Shown: positions 49,205-58,673, numbered from the stretch's first letter. The stretch is DNA of 64,000 nucleotides from Aldehydirespirator sp965221215 (GCA_965221215.1 OZ244872.1:2542001-2606000), one strand, 5' to 3'. Numbers and translations are program-made. Notes: a model not told the origin generated them from the letters alone.

Positions 49205-50731
49205 ATGACCGAGGCGGAAGAACTCCTTGAGACGCTGACCGGCGGCAGCTTCGTGGAGCTGTCTCGGGAGGTGCTGACCACCGACCCGCTGCGGTTCAGC
49301 GACCGCCTCGCCTACACCGAGCGCCTGGCCCGCCTGCAAGCCGACGATCCTTCGGCCGAGGCGGTGCGGGCCGGCTTCGCCACCGTCGGCGGCCGCGAGG
49401 TGGCGGTGGTTTGCAGCGAGTACGAGTTCATGGCCGGCACGCTCGGCATCGCCGCGGGCGAGCGGGTCGCTCGGGTGTTCGTGATGGCCACCGCAGCTCG
49501 CAAGCCGGTCATCGCCGTCTGCCGGTCCGGCGGCACACGGATGCAGGAGGGCACCCCGGCCTTCGTCAAGATGCTCTCCATCGGCGCGGCCATTTCGGAA
49601 CACCGTGAGGCGGGCCTGCCCTACCTCTGCTACCTGATGGACCCGGCCATGGGCGGAGCGCTGGCCGCGTGGGGCGTCCAGGGCCATCTGGTGTGGGCCG
49701 CACCCGGGGCCTCGATCGCCATCACCGGCCCGCGGGTGGTGGAGGCGGTGACCGACACGCCCGTCGACGTCGAGGAGTTCAGCGCCGAATCGGCTCTGCG
49801 GCGGGGCCTGATCGACGACATCGTGCCCCCGGAGACCCTGAGGCCGCGGATCATCGAGTGGCTCGACATCGTGAGCGACGCGGGCACCGGCGCTCCGAGC
49901 CCGGCTATGCCCCAATCCGCCGAGGCCCACGACCTGAGCCGAGCCGATCCCTGGCAGTCAGTGGCGCGATCGAGATCGGCGGACCGGCCGTCCATCGAGA
50001 CCGTGGTCGAAGCCTCCGGCCATGGGTTGATCGAGCTGCGCGGCGACCGGCGGGGCCGCGACGACCAGGGCCTCGTGGCCGGATTCGCCAGGTTCGGCAC
50101 CGAGCCCGCGATGGCAATCGGCTTCCGCCGGCCCGACGGGCGGGGCGCCGAAGTGAGTCCCGGCGGTTATCGCAAAGCGCTGCGGGCGCTCGCTATCGCC
50201 GAGGAGCTGGGGCTGGCGCTGGTGACCCTCATCGACACCCGCGGCGCACCGGTGGGAGTGGAGGCGGAGTCCGAGGGCCTGGCCCACATCGTCGGCGCGC
50301 TCATTCGCGACCTGTTGAGGGTGCGCATCCCCACCGTGGCCGTGCTGCTGGGCGAGGGCTCCGGCGCCGGCGCCATTGCCCTGCTCCCCGCCGACTCCAT
50401 GGTCGCCCTGGAGCACAGCTGGCTGGCGCCGATCGCGCCCGAAGCAGCCTCCGCGATCCTGTTCCGCCACACCGGCGAGGCCGAGCAGATGGCCCGAAGC
50501 CAGGCGGCCGACACCGCGGCGCTGCACGACGAGGGCCTGATCGATCTGGTGGTCCCCGAGGGCCCGACGGTGTCTCACACCTCGAAACGGCTCACCGAGG
50601 CCATCGCCGACGCACTGCGGACGGTGGGCGCGCTGCCCGCCGAGGAGCGCCTGCTGAGACGGCGTGCCGCCATCAGATCACTGGCCCGCCAACACCTGAC
50701 CATCCGCGATCTCAAGCCGAGCCCGAAATGA
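49205..50731 (+). CDS. Acyl-CoA carboxylase carboxyltransferase, AccD-AccA fusion
   Basis: 508 residues with two crotonase-fold halves. The N-half has the beta-subunit pattern VCRSGGTRMQEGTPAFVKML, MDPAMGGALAAWGVQ and SIAITGPRVVEA; the C-half has the alpha-subunit pattern SPGGYRKALRALAIAEELGL, LIDTRGAPVGVEAESEG, LGEGSGAGAIALLPADSM and LEHSWLAPIAPEAASAIL. There is no zinc finger. Biotin carrier and biotin carboxylase genes are not next to it, so it would need them from elsewhere. It could carboxylate acetyl-CoA or another acyl-CoA, or be a catabolic decarboxylase-type paralogue. The next gene is DUF2877. Confidence 0.85.
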   Translation: MTEAEELLETLTGGSFVELSREVLTTDPLRFSDRLAYTERLARLQADDPSAEAVRAGFATVGGREVAVVCSEYEFMAGTLGIAAGERVARVFVMATAARKPVIAVCRSGGTRMQEGTPAFVKMLSIGAAISEHREAGLPYLCYLMDPAMGGALAAWGVQGHLVWAAPGASIAITGPRVVEAVTDTPVDVEEFSAESALRRGLIDDIVPPETLRPRIIEWLDIVSDAGTGAPSPAMPQSAEAHDLSRADPWQSVARSRSADRPSIETVVEASGHGLIELRGDRRGRDDQGLVAGFARFGTEPAMAIGFRRPDGRGAEVSPGGYRKALRALAIAEELGLALVTLIDTRGAPVGVEAESEGLAHIVGALIRDLLRVRIPTVAVLLGEGSGAGAIALLPADSMVALEHSWLAPIAPEAASAILFRHTGEAEQMARSQAADTAALHDEGLIDLVVPEGPTVSHTSKRLTEAIADALRTVGALPAEERLLRRRAAIRSLARQHLTIRDLKPSPK

Positions 50732-50738
50732 TGGCCGC

Positions 50739-51572
50739 GTGACAGCGGTCGATGTCGGATGGGGAAGCGGCGGGGCGCAGGCTTCGGTGACCGGGCGGGC
50801 TCGACCGATGACGGTGCTCGGGGGGGTGGCTGGACGGTACGTGATGCTGGCCGGGGGTGACGGAGGAGACGTGGTGTGCCTGGAGGGTCCGGGAGGCGTC
50901 GAGTTGCCGGTCTCGGTGGTGGTCGGTCCCGGGGTGATCGACGACGCTCTTGACGCACCGTGGGCGGTGGTGGTGGGCGAGGGCGCGGTCAGGACCCGCC
51001 GGTGGCAGATCGAGGTGACGGACTGGCGCGACGACCGAGTCGGCGGCGCTCCCGCCGGTTTCAACCCTCGAAGCGTCGCGCTGACACGGGCGTTGTTGTC
51101 GCAAGCAGCCGAGCTGCCCGAGCCCGCTGCCGTCATGGAGCGGGCCGAGTCTTTCTGCGCCGCGCTCGCCGCCGGGACGGGCCCGACGCTGCGAGACGGG
51201 GCCGAGGCGCTGATCGGGCTCGGCTTGGGCTCGACACCGGCCGGCGACGATCTGGTGGCGGCTGCTACAGCGACCTTGTGGGCGGCCCGCTCTGGGGCTG
51301 CTGCCAAGGGGCGCCTTGAGATCCTGCGAGCGGTGATCGAAGACCGCTCAACGCACACCGCGCCGCTGTCGGGCGCGCTGTTGCGAGCCGCGGCCCGGGG
51401 CCGGGCGGCCCCAGCGCTGCGAAAGCTCGTGAAGTCGCTCGCCTCCGGCCACAACCCTGAGAGAGTGATGCAGAAGCTGTTGACACTGGGCCACAGCTCC
51501 GGCTACTTCCTGGCCGCGGGGGCGCTGGCCGCGGCGGAGGCTGTCACCAACAACCGAGGCTCGCTGGCTTGA
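50739..51572 (+). CDS. DUF2877 (AllH-like) protein
   Basis: 277 residues from GTG 50739. DUF2877 pattern: central GLGLGSTPAGDDLVAAATAT (the conserved Gly-Leu-Gly and PxGDD block) and a C-terminal LLTLGHSSGYFLAAGALAA. Related AllH proteins take part in the oxamate/ureide catabolism complex with AllF and AllG, but those genes are not seen here, so a different acyl-transfer partner is possible. It starts eight bases after the carboxylase stop. Confidence 0.75.
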   Translation: MTAVDVGWGSGGAQASVTGRARPMTVLGGVAGRYVMLAGGDGGDVVCLEGPGGVELPVSVVVGPGVIDDALDAPWAVVVGEGAVRTRRWQIEVTDWRDDRVGGAPAGFNPRSVALTRALLSQAAELPEPAAVMERAESFCAALAAGTGPTLRDGAEALIGLGLGSTPAGDDLVAAATATLWAARSGAAAKGRLEILRAVIEDRSTHTAPLSGALLRAAARGRAAPALRKLVKSLASGHNPERVMQKLLTLGHSSGYFLAAGALAAAEAVTNNRGSLA

Positions 51573-51600
51573 CCTCGCGCCGGCACGAAGCCATCCGCGA

Positions 51601-52584
51601 TCACGCTGTGGTGCTGGCCAGCCACTCCAGATAGTCGGCCACCGCCGCGCCCATGGGGTACTCCACCTCGTAGGCGAGGTCGCGCCGAGAGGCGGTCAAG
51701 TCCATGGGGCTGGTGGGGTTGCCGTACTTGGTCATGGAGTCCTCGTCGGTGACCTCTAGGGCGATCGGGCGGCCCGCGGCCTGCTCGATGAGCGAGATCA
51801 CGGCCGAGATGGTGTGGAACTCGCCCATGGTGGCGTTGTAGACCCGGTTGGGCACTCCGGGCGCGAAGGCCGCCTTGGCCAGAGCCTGGGCGCCGTCGTG
51901 GGAGTAGGTGTAGTCCATGCCCTGGCGGTGCAGGTCGGGCTCGGCGATGCGGTAGGGGCGCTCGAAGTGGGCGCACTCGATGAGCTGTTTGAGGAGCTTG
52001 CTGGGACCGCCGCCGGGCACGCCGTGCCAGGGACCGAACACGCCGCCGAAGCGGACCACCGCGGTGTCGAGCCCGTAGGAGTCGGTGTAGTTGTGGCACA
52101 GCCACTCCGAGGCCAGCTTCATCGAGGCGTACAGCGACGGCGGGTACTCGCTCACCACGCCGAGGGTGAAGTCTTCCAGCGTGTCGTCTTCGGGGGCCAC
52201 CCGGCGCCGGCCCATGGTGACCACGGTGGAGCTGCAGAACACCACCCGGCGCAGCCCCGCCATTCGGGCCGCCTCCAGCACGTTCATGGTGCCCATGACG
52301 TTCACCCTCACCCCGGCCACCGGGCGGGGGATCAGGTCCCGGGTAAGCAGCGAGGCGGTGTGGATGATCCGCTCGACGCCGTGGGCCTCGATGGCGCGCA
52401 GCAGGTCGCCGATGTCGCCGATGTCGCCCTTGACCAACTCCACCGAGTCGGGAGCGAGCCGCTCGGCCAGGTTCCGCTCGCTGAAGGCGATGTCGTAGAG
52501 GACGGGCCGCTCGCCGTGTTCGGCGACGATGCGGGCCGCGGCCAGCGATCCGATCATCCCCGCCCCGGTGATAAGCGTGGTCAT
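51601..52584 (-). CDS. NAD-dependent epimerase/dehydratase family protein
   Basis: 327 residues. Rossmann motif TLITGAGMIGSLAAARIVAE, the Ser/Tyr region VVFCSSTVVTMGRRRV and YPPSLYASMKLASEWL with the Y-x-x-x-K of SDRs, and the substrate strand VVRFGGVFGPWHG. It is a clear paralogue of the gene at 33.9 kb (same N-terminal and middle blocks), so the two operons may act on related compounds. Convergent with DUF2877 and divergent from the GntR gene. Confidence 0.8.
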   Translation of the reverse strand: MTTLITGAGMIGSLAAARIVAEHGERPVLYDIAFSERNLAERLAPDSVELVKGDIGDIGDLLRAIEAHGVERIIHTASLLTRDLIPRPVAGVRVNVMGTMNVLEAARMAGLRRVVFCSSTVVTMGRRRVAPEDDTLEDFTLGVVSEYPPSLYASMKLASEWLCHNYTDSYGLDTAVVRFGGVFGPWHGVPGGGPSKLLKQLIECAHFERPYRIAEPDLHRQGMDYTYSHDGAQALAKAAFAPGVPNRVYNATMGEFHTISAVISLIEQAAGRPIALEVTDEDSMTKYGNPTSPMDLTASRRDLAYEVEYPMGAAVADYLEWLASTTA

Positions 52585-52695
52585 CGTCAGTTCCTTTCGG
52601 CGCCGTGTGGATGCAGGGGCCGACCGACTGTCTAGCTGGCCCGGTTGCTCGGCTTCCTATCGGGATCGGCGAACCTGTAACGTCGCCCCGCCAGA

Positions 52696-53367
52696 ATGGA
52701 GGACTCGACTTTGGCCGAAATCGATGGTGGACAGCCTCTGCGAGAGGTGGTGGCGAGCCAGATTCGCCTGATGATCCTTGACGGCGAGCTGAGTCCGGGC
52801 CAGCGGCTGGTGGAGGGCCATCTCGCCGAGCGGCTGGGGGTGAGCCGCAATCCGGTGCGTGAGGCGATGCGCTCGCTGGAGGCGACGGGGCTGATCGAGG
52901 TGGTGCCCAGGCGGGGCGCCCATGTGTGCGCCATCGACCGGTTGGAGGTTCACCACATCCAGCAGATCCGGATCCTGGTGGAGGGGTACGCTGTCGAGCA
53001 GGCCGCCGTGCTCCAGGATCCCGACGCCATCGAGAAGATCCGCCAGTGCATGGACGAAGGACGCAGCGCCACCGAGCGGGGGGATGCGGTAACCGCCGCC
53101 CTATGCCACCGGGAGTTCCACATCGCGGTGGAGAAGGCGGCCGGGATCCCGTTCCTTCAGCAGGTGCTCGACCCGCTGCGCCAGCAGACGGAGCTGGTGT
53201 TCTCGGTGGTGACCGACAGCCGGGGCGACATCACCTGGGAGGAGCACGAGGCCATCTACGACGCCATAGCTGCCGGTGACGCCCCCCGGGCCCGCGAGAT
53301 GAGCCGCCGACACATCGTGAACGCGCTGGAGTCGTTCGAGATGGCCGTCGAGCCCGCCTCGGCCTGA
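52696..53367 (+). CDS. GntR-family transcriptional regulator, FCD (FadR) type
   Basis: 223 residues. N-terminal winged helix: LREVVASQIRLMILDGELSP, VEGHLAERLGVSRNPVREAM and TGLIEVVPRRGAHV. The C-terminal FCD domain has the aspartate/histidine metal or ligand residues in HREFHIAVEKAAGIPFL and EEHEAIYDAIAAGDA. FCD regulators repress catabolic operons until a carboxylate ligand binds. It is divergent from the epimerase, and it is the best local candidate to recognise the GTATAC palindromes. Confidence 0.9.
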   Translation: MEDSTLAEIDGGQPLREVVASQIRLMILDGELSPGQRLVEGHLAERLGVSRNPVREAMRSLEATGLIEVVPRRGAHVCAIDRLEVHHIQQIRILVEGYAVEQAAVLQDPDAIEKIRQCMDEGRSATERGDAVTAALCHREFHIAVEKAAGIPFLQQVLDPLRQQTELVFSVVTDSRGDITWEEHEAIYDAIAAGDAPRAREMSRRHIVNALESFEMAVEPASA

Positions 53368-53375
53368 TCCTCTAG

Positions 53376-54143
53376 TTGACTCCAGCACAGGTCCGCTACG
53401 AGGCCGGGCGGTGGCTGGCCGCCGACCCCGATCCCGACACCCGAGCCGAGTTGCAGCGCCTGCTCGACCGCGACCCGGCCGAACTGGAGAATCGCTTCTC
53501 GCCGCGGCTCGCCTTCGGTACGGCCGGCATCCGGGGGCCGATGGGGGCGGGACCGGCCCGCATGAACCGAGTGCTGGTGAGGATCGTGACCACGGCATTG
53601 GCCCGGCGGCTGCTGCAGGACGGACAGCCCGAAGGCGGCGTGATCGTGGGTTGCGACGCCCGCCACCGCAGCCGGGATTTCGCCCTCGACGCCGCCCGGG
53701 TGCTGGCCTCCCACGGCATCGAGGTTCAGATGCTGCCGGAGCCTGTCCCCACCCCGGTGTTGGCCTTCGCGGTCAAGCATCTCGAAGCGGCAGCCGGGGT
53801 GATGGTGACCGCCAGCCACAACCCGCGCTCCGACAACGGCTACAAGCTCTACTGGCGGGGCGGCAGCCTGCTGACCGCGCCGATAGACGGTGAGATCAGC
53901 CAGATCGTCGATGAGACCGCGCCGCCGGACCCTGGCGACCTGGCGCCCGCCGATGACCCCCGCATCACGACCGTCGGGGAGGAGGTGGTCGAGGCCTACC
54001 TGGACGCGGTGGCGGGTCTGCTGGCGCCTAGGAGCGGGCGCAAGTTGGCGAGAGCCCTTCGCCCCGCAACGGAGTCCTTCCCGCTCTTGTTCGCTGCGCT
54101 CACGGGCCGCTCAGGCCCCCGGCCTCGCAAGCTCGGCCTCTAG
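53376..54143 (+). CDS. Phosphohexomutase (PGM/PMM), N-terminal fragment
   Basis: 255 codons from TTG 53376. Domain I is intact: LAFGTAGIRGPMGAG near 47 and the catalytic serine TASHNPRSDNGYKLYW near 143. The native sequence ends at APRSGR near residue 221, after which the frame reads through the dispersed repeat (RPATESFPLLFAALTGRSG) into a TAG at 54141. The rest of the enzyme is encoded in another frame from 54163. Removal of 112 bases would restore one continuous gene. Confidence 0.8.
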   Translation: MTPAQVRYEAGRWLAADPDPDTRAELQRLLDRDPAELENRFSPRLAFGTAGIRGPMGAGPARMNRVLVRIVTTALARRLLQDGQPEGGVIVGCDARHRSRDFALDAARVLASHGIEVQMLPEPVPTPVLAFAVKHLEAAAGVMVTASHNPRSDNGYKLYWRGGSLLTAPIDGEISQIVDETAPPDPGDLAPADDPRITTVGEEVVEAYLDAVAGLLAPRSGRKLARALRPATESFPLLFAALTGRSGPRPRKLGL

Positions 54144-54152
54144 GAGTGAGCG
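54028..54152. repeat. Dispersed repeat family, copy h: insertion splitting the phosphohexomutase gene
   Basis: A 112-bp insertion flanked by imperfect 13-bp direct repeats, CTAGGAGCGGGCG (54028-54040) and CTAGGAGTGAGCG (54140-54152). The middle contains the family core (TCTTGTTCGCTGCGCTCACG, then GGCCTCGCAAGCTCGGCCTC). 112 is not a multiple of three, so the insert shifts the reading frame. Confidence 0.9.
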
Positions 54153-54162
54153 TTCGGTTCGC

Positions 54163-55191
54163 ATGGCCTACACGCCCCTTCACGGAGTGGGGGCCGACAT
54201 CTTCATGCGGGCTTTGGCTCGAGCCGGATTCGACCCGCCGTCGGTGGTGGCCGATCAAGCCGAGCCCGACCCCGACTTCCCGACCGCGCCGTTCCCCAAC
54301 CCCGAGGAGCCCGGCGTGCTCGACCGGCTGCTGCAGCTGGCCGCCGATACCGATGCCGATGTGGCCCTGACCCACGATCCCGACGCCGACCGGCTGGCGG
54401 TGGCGGTGCCCGACCGGGGTCGGTGGCAGGTGCTGACCGGCGACGAGACGGGCTGCCTGCTGGCCGAGCATCTGCTCAGCCGGCCGAACCCGTCAGGACG
54501 GCCGAGGCTGGTGATCAACACGGTGGTGTCGTCGCGGCTGCTGCCGCGCATCGCGGCCCATCACCGCGCCGACTGGGCCGAGACGCTCACCGGCTTCAAA
54601 TGGATCATGAAGGCCCGCTCGCAGCGACCCGGACACGATCTGGTGCTGGGCTACGAGGACGCTCTCGGCTATGCGGTGGGCGAGGCGGTAGGCGACAAGG
54701 ACGGCATCGGCGCCGCCCTGGCCACAGCCGAGCTAGTCGCCCGCCTGAAGGCCGAGGGCCGGACGCTGCTCGACCTGCTCGACGACCTGCACCGCCGCCA
54801 CGGCGCCCACGCCACCGGCCAGCGCTCGATCCGCTTCGAGCCAACCACGGGCACCGAGCCGATGCGCAGGGCGATGGAAGCCCTGCGCCGAACCCCGCCA
54901 ACCGAGCTGGCCGGAGCAGCGGTGACCGCGGTTCACGACCTAGCCGACGGATCAGAACACCTGCCGCCGGCCGACGTGGTGATCCTTGAGCTGTACGGCA
55001 CCGAGGCCAGGGTGATAGTCAGGCCAAGCGGAACAGAGCCAAAGATCAAGATCTACGCCGAAGCCGTAACGGAAACGACCGGAACCGAAGACAACAGCCA
55101 ACTGCAAGCCGCCCAAGCAAGAGCCCGAAAGCAAGTAGCAGACCTCCTAAACGCAACCGCCGCTCATATGACCAACACCAAATCAACATGA
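54163..55191 (+). CDS. Phosphohexomutase (PGM/PMM), C-terminal fragment
   Basis: 342 codons from ATG 54163; an AGGAG lies 16 bases upstream. It starts at MAYTPLHGVGADIFMRAL, the family's second-domain start, then ALTHDPDADRLAVAVPDRG (metal-binding loop DPDADR), GYEDALGYAVGE and the phosphate-binding loop VIVRPSGTEPKIKIY. Domains II to IV are therefore complete but separated from domain I. The two fragments may reassemble or the gene may be inactive. The last 40 residues are low-complexity and AT-richer in codon usage. Confidence 0.8.
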   Translation: MAYTPLHGVGADIFMRALARAGFDPPSVVADQAEPDPDFPTAPFPNPEEPGVLDRLLQLAADTDADVALTHDPDADRLAVAVPDRGRWQVLTGDETGCLLAEHLLSRPNPSGRPRLVINTVVSSRLLPRIAAHHRADWAETLTGFKWIMKARSQRPGHDLVLGYEDALGYAVGEAVGDKDGIGAALATAELVARLKAEGRTLLDLLDDLHRRHGAHATGQRSIRFEPTTGTEPMRRAMEALRRTPPTELAGAAVTAVHDLADGSEHLPPADVVILELYGTEARVIVRPSGTEPKIKIYAEAVTETTGTEDNSQLQAAQARARKQVADLLNATAAHMTNTKST

Positions 55192-55259
55192 ATCCACATG
55201 ATGCCAGCACTTCGGCTTGCAAGGCGGCGAGGCTCTGCTGGAATGTCGCCGTTCCGTAG

Positions 55260-58200
55260 CTAGACGAGGGCCTGCCAGCAGACCAGATGAACGTCGTCGG
55301 CGGTGATCTCCGGCAGCGGCTCAGGCACTGGCTGCGGCTGAAGGCCCTGCTCTTCGACCACGTCAAGTATCGCTTCGGCCTGCTCAGCGGGTGTCGGTGA
55401 GTTTCGCAGCGCCTTGCGGACCAGGCGAGTGACCCGCTCGGTGTAGGGTGCCTGCAAGGCATCGATGGCGGTGCCGACCTCCTCGTCGGTCATCTGTGGC
55501 GGGGGATTCGCTCGCACGATCTCGGCCGCCTGACGCAACGCCGCAGGGATCTTGGGTTCGAGGTTGGCCTTGTCCGAGAAGTGGTTCCAGCGCGCCACGA
55601 TGTCGGCCTGAGCAGCCTCCCAGGCGTCGAAAGCCGCCGCGGCGCTTGCGTCGTCGAGCACTCGAGGCGTCTCGAAGTCGTCGGCGGGTCGGGCGAGCCA
55701 AAGGCATTCGAGCGTGTCGCTGCGCACTTCGCCGGAGTTGGCGACGAACCGGAACTGTGGATGATCGTCGTCGCCAACCTTGGCGCAGAACACATAGCCA
55801 GCCTCACCGCCCGCACGCACAGCCATCCCTGAGCCTGTCCCCCAGGGCAGCCGCTTCAGGCGTGCAGCCGCGTCGGGGTCTTCAAGGGCGCGGCGAAGTT
55901 CGGCCCTGAACTCCTCGCCGGACTGCGCACCGAGTTCGGTGCCGCCCCGCTCGAAGATGGCGGCGTCCTCGGCTCGGAGCCGGTCGATCTCTTGGCGGGT
56001 CAGGCTGAAGCTGCGGTCGAGGCGGTGCTGCTGGCCGGGGATCACCTCACCCACCCCGATCGAGGCCGCGGCATGGGCGATCTTGTGATTGAGGCGCTCT
56101 TCGAGGCCCAGCAGTTCGTCGAGGCGGGTGTCGGGGAACACGCAGCGGATATGCACCTCCCGATGCTTCGATCCGATCCGGTCGATGCGACCGTGGCGCT
56201 GCACCAGCCGCATCGGGTTCCACGGCAGGTCGTAGTTGATGATGTGGCGGGCCTGCTGGAGGTTGACTCCCTCGGCCAGCACGTCGGTGGTTACGAGGAT
56301 GTCGTAGCGGTCAGGGTGGTTCGAGCCGGGCGCGGCCGTGACGGGAGCGAAGCCCAGCGCCGGGTCGGATCCCTTGGGCCCGCCGCTGCTGCCGGTGTGC
56401 GATGCGATCCGGTCCCGGTAGACGGCGAGGCGGTCGTCTCGCTCGACCGCGACGGTGAGGAAGTCGAGGATCCACTCCACGGTGTCGGCGTAGTAGGTGA
56501 ACACCAGCACCTTGCGCCGGTCCCGAGAGTCTTGATCGCCGATGCCCTCGGTCTCGGCCTGGCGCACTATCTCGGCCAGCTCTTCGGCGAGCACGGCCAG
56601 CGTCGGATCCTGGTCGCGGGTCACGGTTCGGGCCTGTTCGGCGAAGTCGTTGAGCAGGCGGTGGTCGCGCCGGGCGTGGGCCACCATGCGCTCGACATCG
56701 AATCCGGCCGAGTCTTCGAGGTCTTCGACGTGGGCGTCGAGGTACTTGTCGATCTCGTCGAGGTCGTCGGAGTCGGTGCTCGCCCAGTCAGCGACGGCGC
56801 CGCCGGTAGGCACCTTGCCCTGGTGCTCGGCCAACTCGGCGAAGGCCGCGCAGCCGGCTGCCATCCGATGACACGACTGGGCGAAGGCCCAGGGCGACGA
56901 CTCGAACCGCTTCAGGAGACCTGAGCGCAGCAGTCCGGCCAACTGGAGCTCGTAGGCGTCGGGGTTCTCCTTGCCTGTTCGATAGTTGGAGGGCACGTAG
57001 CGGGCGAGCGTCAAGGCATCCTCGTCCGTGTCGGGGCTGGCGTCGGGGTTGAGCGCCGCCGCGAGCCGGTCGAAGAAGCCCGGCAGCACGCCGTCCATGT
57101 TGTAGGCGACCTTGTGGACCCGCGGCGTGGGGAACACGATGGGCTGCTCGGTTCCGTCGATGCGAACGGTGTCGTTGGTGTAGTGCTTCTTGACGAACGA
57201 GCGGGTGCGCCGCACCGCTACGGCGTCGAGCACGTCGAATAGGTGCTGGGGCGACAGGTCGTTGGGATCCTGGCGCATCGCCTCTGTGAAATGGTCTCGC
57301 AGCGAGCGGATCCCGTCGGCGGCGAAGATGCCGTCGTTCCTTAGGAAGTAGCCGAGCAGATGGTAGAGGTCCATCAGGCTGTTGTTGACCGGTGTGGCGG
57401 TGAGCAGCACGAGCTGCTTGGGCGGGCGATCAGCGAGGAGGCGGCGCAGAGCCTCGGCCCGCTGGGTGGACGGGTTGCGCAGGTTGTGTGCTTCGTCGAC
57501 AACGACGAGCGCGTAGCTGCTGGTGTCGAGCTTGAGCGTGTGGGGCAGCGGACTCCCGGCTTCCTCGGCTCGGCGCGCTCTTTCTCGGTTGAGTCGCGGG
57601 TCTGCGGTGAGCTCCTCGAAGGAGACCAGCTCCATCGCCAGTTTGTGCTGGGCTCTGAAGGCGTCCCAGGGGCCGTCGCGCAAGGTGGCGGGGCACACCA
57701 CCAGCACGCTCTGTCGGCGCTCGATGGCGGCTTCTTCGATGAGCTTGCCGGCGAAGTAGGTCTTGCCGAGGCCGACCTCATCGGCGATCAGCACTCCGTT
57801 GAACTTCTCGAGGAGCTTGCGGGCGCGCCACAGGCCGTCCTTCTGAAACGAGGTGAGTTCGATGCTCGAACGCGGGGCCTTGGCGTCGTCCTCGTCGGCC
57901 AGATCGCGCTGGTAGCGCTCCCAAAGCATGCGCAGGTAGATGAGGTGGGGCGGGTGCGGCTCGAAGCGGGGTTCGAACAGGGCTGCGAGGTCGTAGTCGG
58001 CCGCGCTTTGCCACAGTTCGTCGAACCACCGCTCCACCGCCTCGACGGTGTGGGGGGAGTAGTTGCCGAGGTTGAGTTCGAGGTTGGTGCTGAGCCCGGC
58101 ACGCGTGAAATTCGAAGAGCCCGACACGACACCGTGAGAATGGGTGGCCACCAGGAAGGCCTTGCCGTGAAGGAAGCGGTCCTCGAGGCGGCGCACCTGC

Positions 58201-58613
58201 ACGCCGGGTGAGCGCAGCCACTCGACGAGCCGCCGGGCTGTGCCGTCGGCCTCTCGGGTGAAGCCGAGCAGGTCGCGGTCGACCGCCAGTGCCTCTTCGT
58301 GGGCGTCGAGCGCGTCGCCGACGCGGCGCAGTGCTGCACGCCGAGGGTTGACGGCTTCGCTGGCGAGCGCTCTAGTGCGGCGCTCGGGTGGAGAGGGCTC
58401 GGCGCCGATCAGCAGCCGCACGCGGTTCAGCCGATCGAGCGAGTCGGCGAGCAGCTCGTACCCTCCCGCATTGAAGTAGGCGGTGGCGATGTCGAGGCGT
58501 ACGTCAGCCACGTATCCGTCGGCAGCATGGCCGATGAAAGAGTTGAGCGCATCGGCGACCGTGCCGCCGTGCTGGTTGACCGCCAGCTCCGGCTTGGGCT
58601 CGCCGCTACTCAT
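55260..58613 (-). CDS. PLD-like plus SNF2-type helicase (defence-associated)
   Basis: 1117 residues. N-terminal phospholipase D-like domain with HGKAFLV near 147 and VVSGSSNFTRAGL near 160 (an HxK followed by S/N). SNF2-type helicase: FNGVLIADEVGLGKTYFA near 270, VVVDEAHNLRN near 367, LLTATPVNNSLM near 400, VLVFTYYADTVEW near 700 and NMRL-like motif PWNPMRLVQRHGRIDRIGS near 795. This PLD-helicase type is common beside DNA methylases in phage-defence loci. Here the methylase is 3 kb away across VapBC, an IS and truncated genes. Divergent from the antitoxin gene. Confidence 0.9.
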   Translation of the reverse strand: MSSGEPKPELAVNQHGGTVADALNSFIGHAADGYVADVRLDIATAYFNAGGYELLADSLDRLNRVRLLIGAEPSPPERRTRALASEAVNPRRAALRRVGDALDAHEEALAVDRDLLGFTREADGTARRLVEWLRSPGVQVRRLEDRFLHGKAFLVATHSHGVVSGSSNFTRAGLSTNLELNLGNYSPHTVEAVERWFDELWQSAADYDLAALFEPRFEPHPPHLIYLRMLWERYQRDLADEDDAKAPRSSIELTSFQKDGLWRARKLLEKFNGVLIADEVGLGKTYFAGKLIEEAAIERRQSVLVVCPATLRDGPWDAFRAQHKLAMELVSFEELTADPRLNRERARRAEEAGSPLPHTLKLDTSSYALVVVDEAHNLRNPSTQRAEALRRLLADRPPKQLVLLTATPVNNSLMDLYHLLGYFLRNDGIFAADGIRSLRDHFTEAMRQDPNDLSPQHLFDVLDAVAVRRTRSFVKKHYTNDTVRIDGTEQPIVFPTPRVHKVAYNMDGVLPGFFDRLAAALNPDASPDTDEDALTLARYVPSNYRTGKENPDAYELQLAGLLRSGLLKRFESSPWAFAQSCHRMAAGCAAFAELAEHQGKVPTGGAVADWASTDSDDLDEIDKYLDAHVEDLEDSAGFDVERMVAHARRDHRLLNDFAEQARTVTRDQDPTLAVLAEELAEIVRQAETEGIGDQDSRDRRKVLVFTYYADTVEWILDFLTVAVERDDRLAVYRDRIASHTGSSGGPKGSDPALGFAPVTAAPGSNHPDRYDILVTTDVLAEGVNLQQARHIINYDLPWNPMRLVQRHGRIDRIGSKHREVHIRCVFPDTRLDELLGLEERLNHKIAHAAASIGVGEVIPGQQHRLDRSFSLTRQEIDRLRAEDAAIFERGGTELGAQSGEEFRAELRRALEDPDAAARLKRLPWGTGSGMAVRAGGEAGYVFCAKVGDDDHPQFRFVANSGEVRSDTLECLWLARPADDFETPRVLDDASAAAAFDAWEAAQADIVARWNHFSDKANLEPKIPAALRQAAEIVRANPPPQMTDEEVGTAIDALQAPYTERVTRLVRKALRNSPTPAEQAEAILDVVEEQGLQPQPVPEPLPEITADDVHLVCWQALV

Positions 58614-58673
58614 CGAATGCCCGGCAACAATGACGGTGACGACGCTGCAAGCGGATTGCTAGCATTCTGCGAC

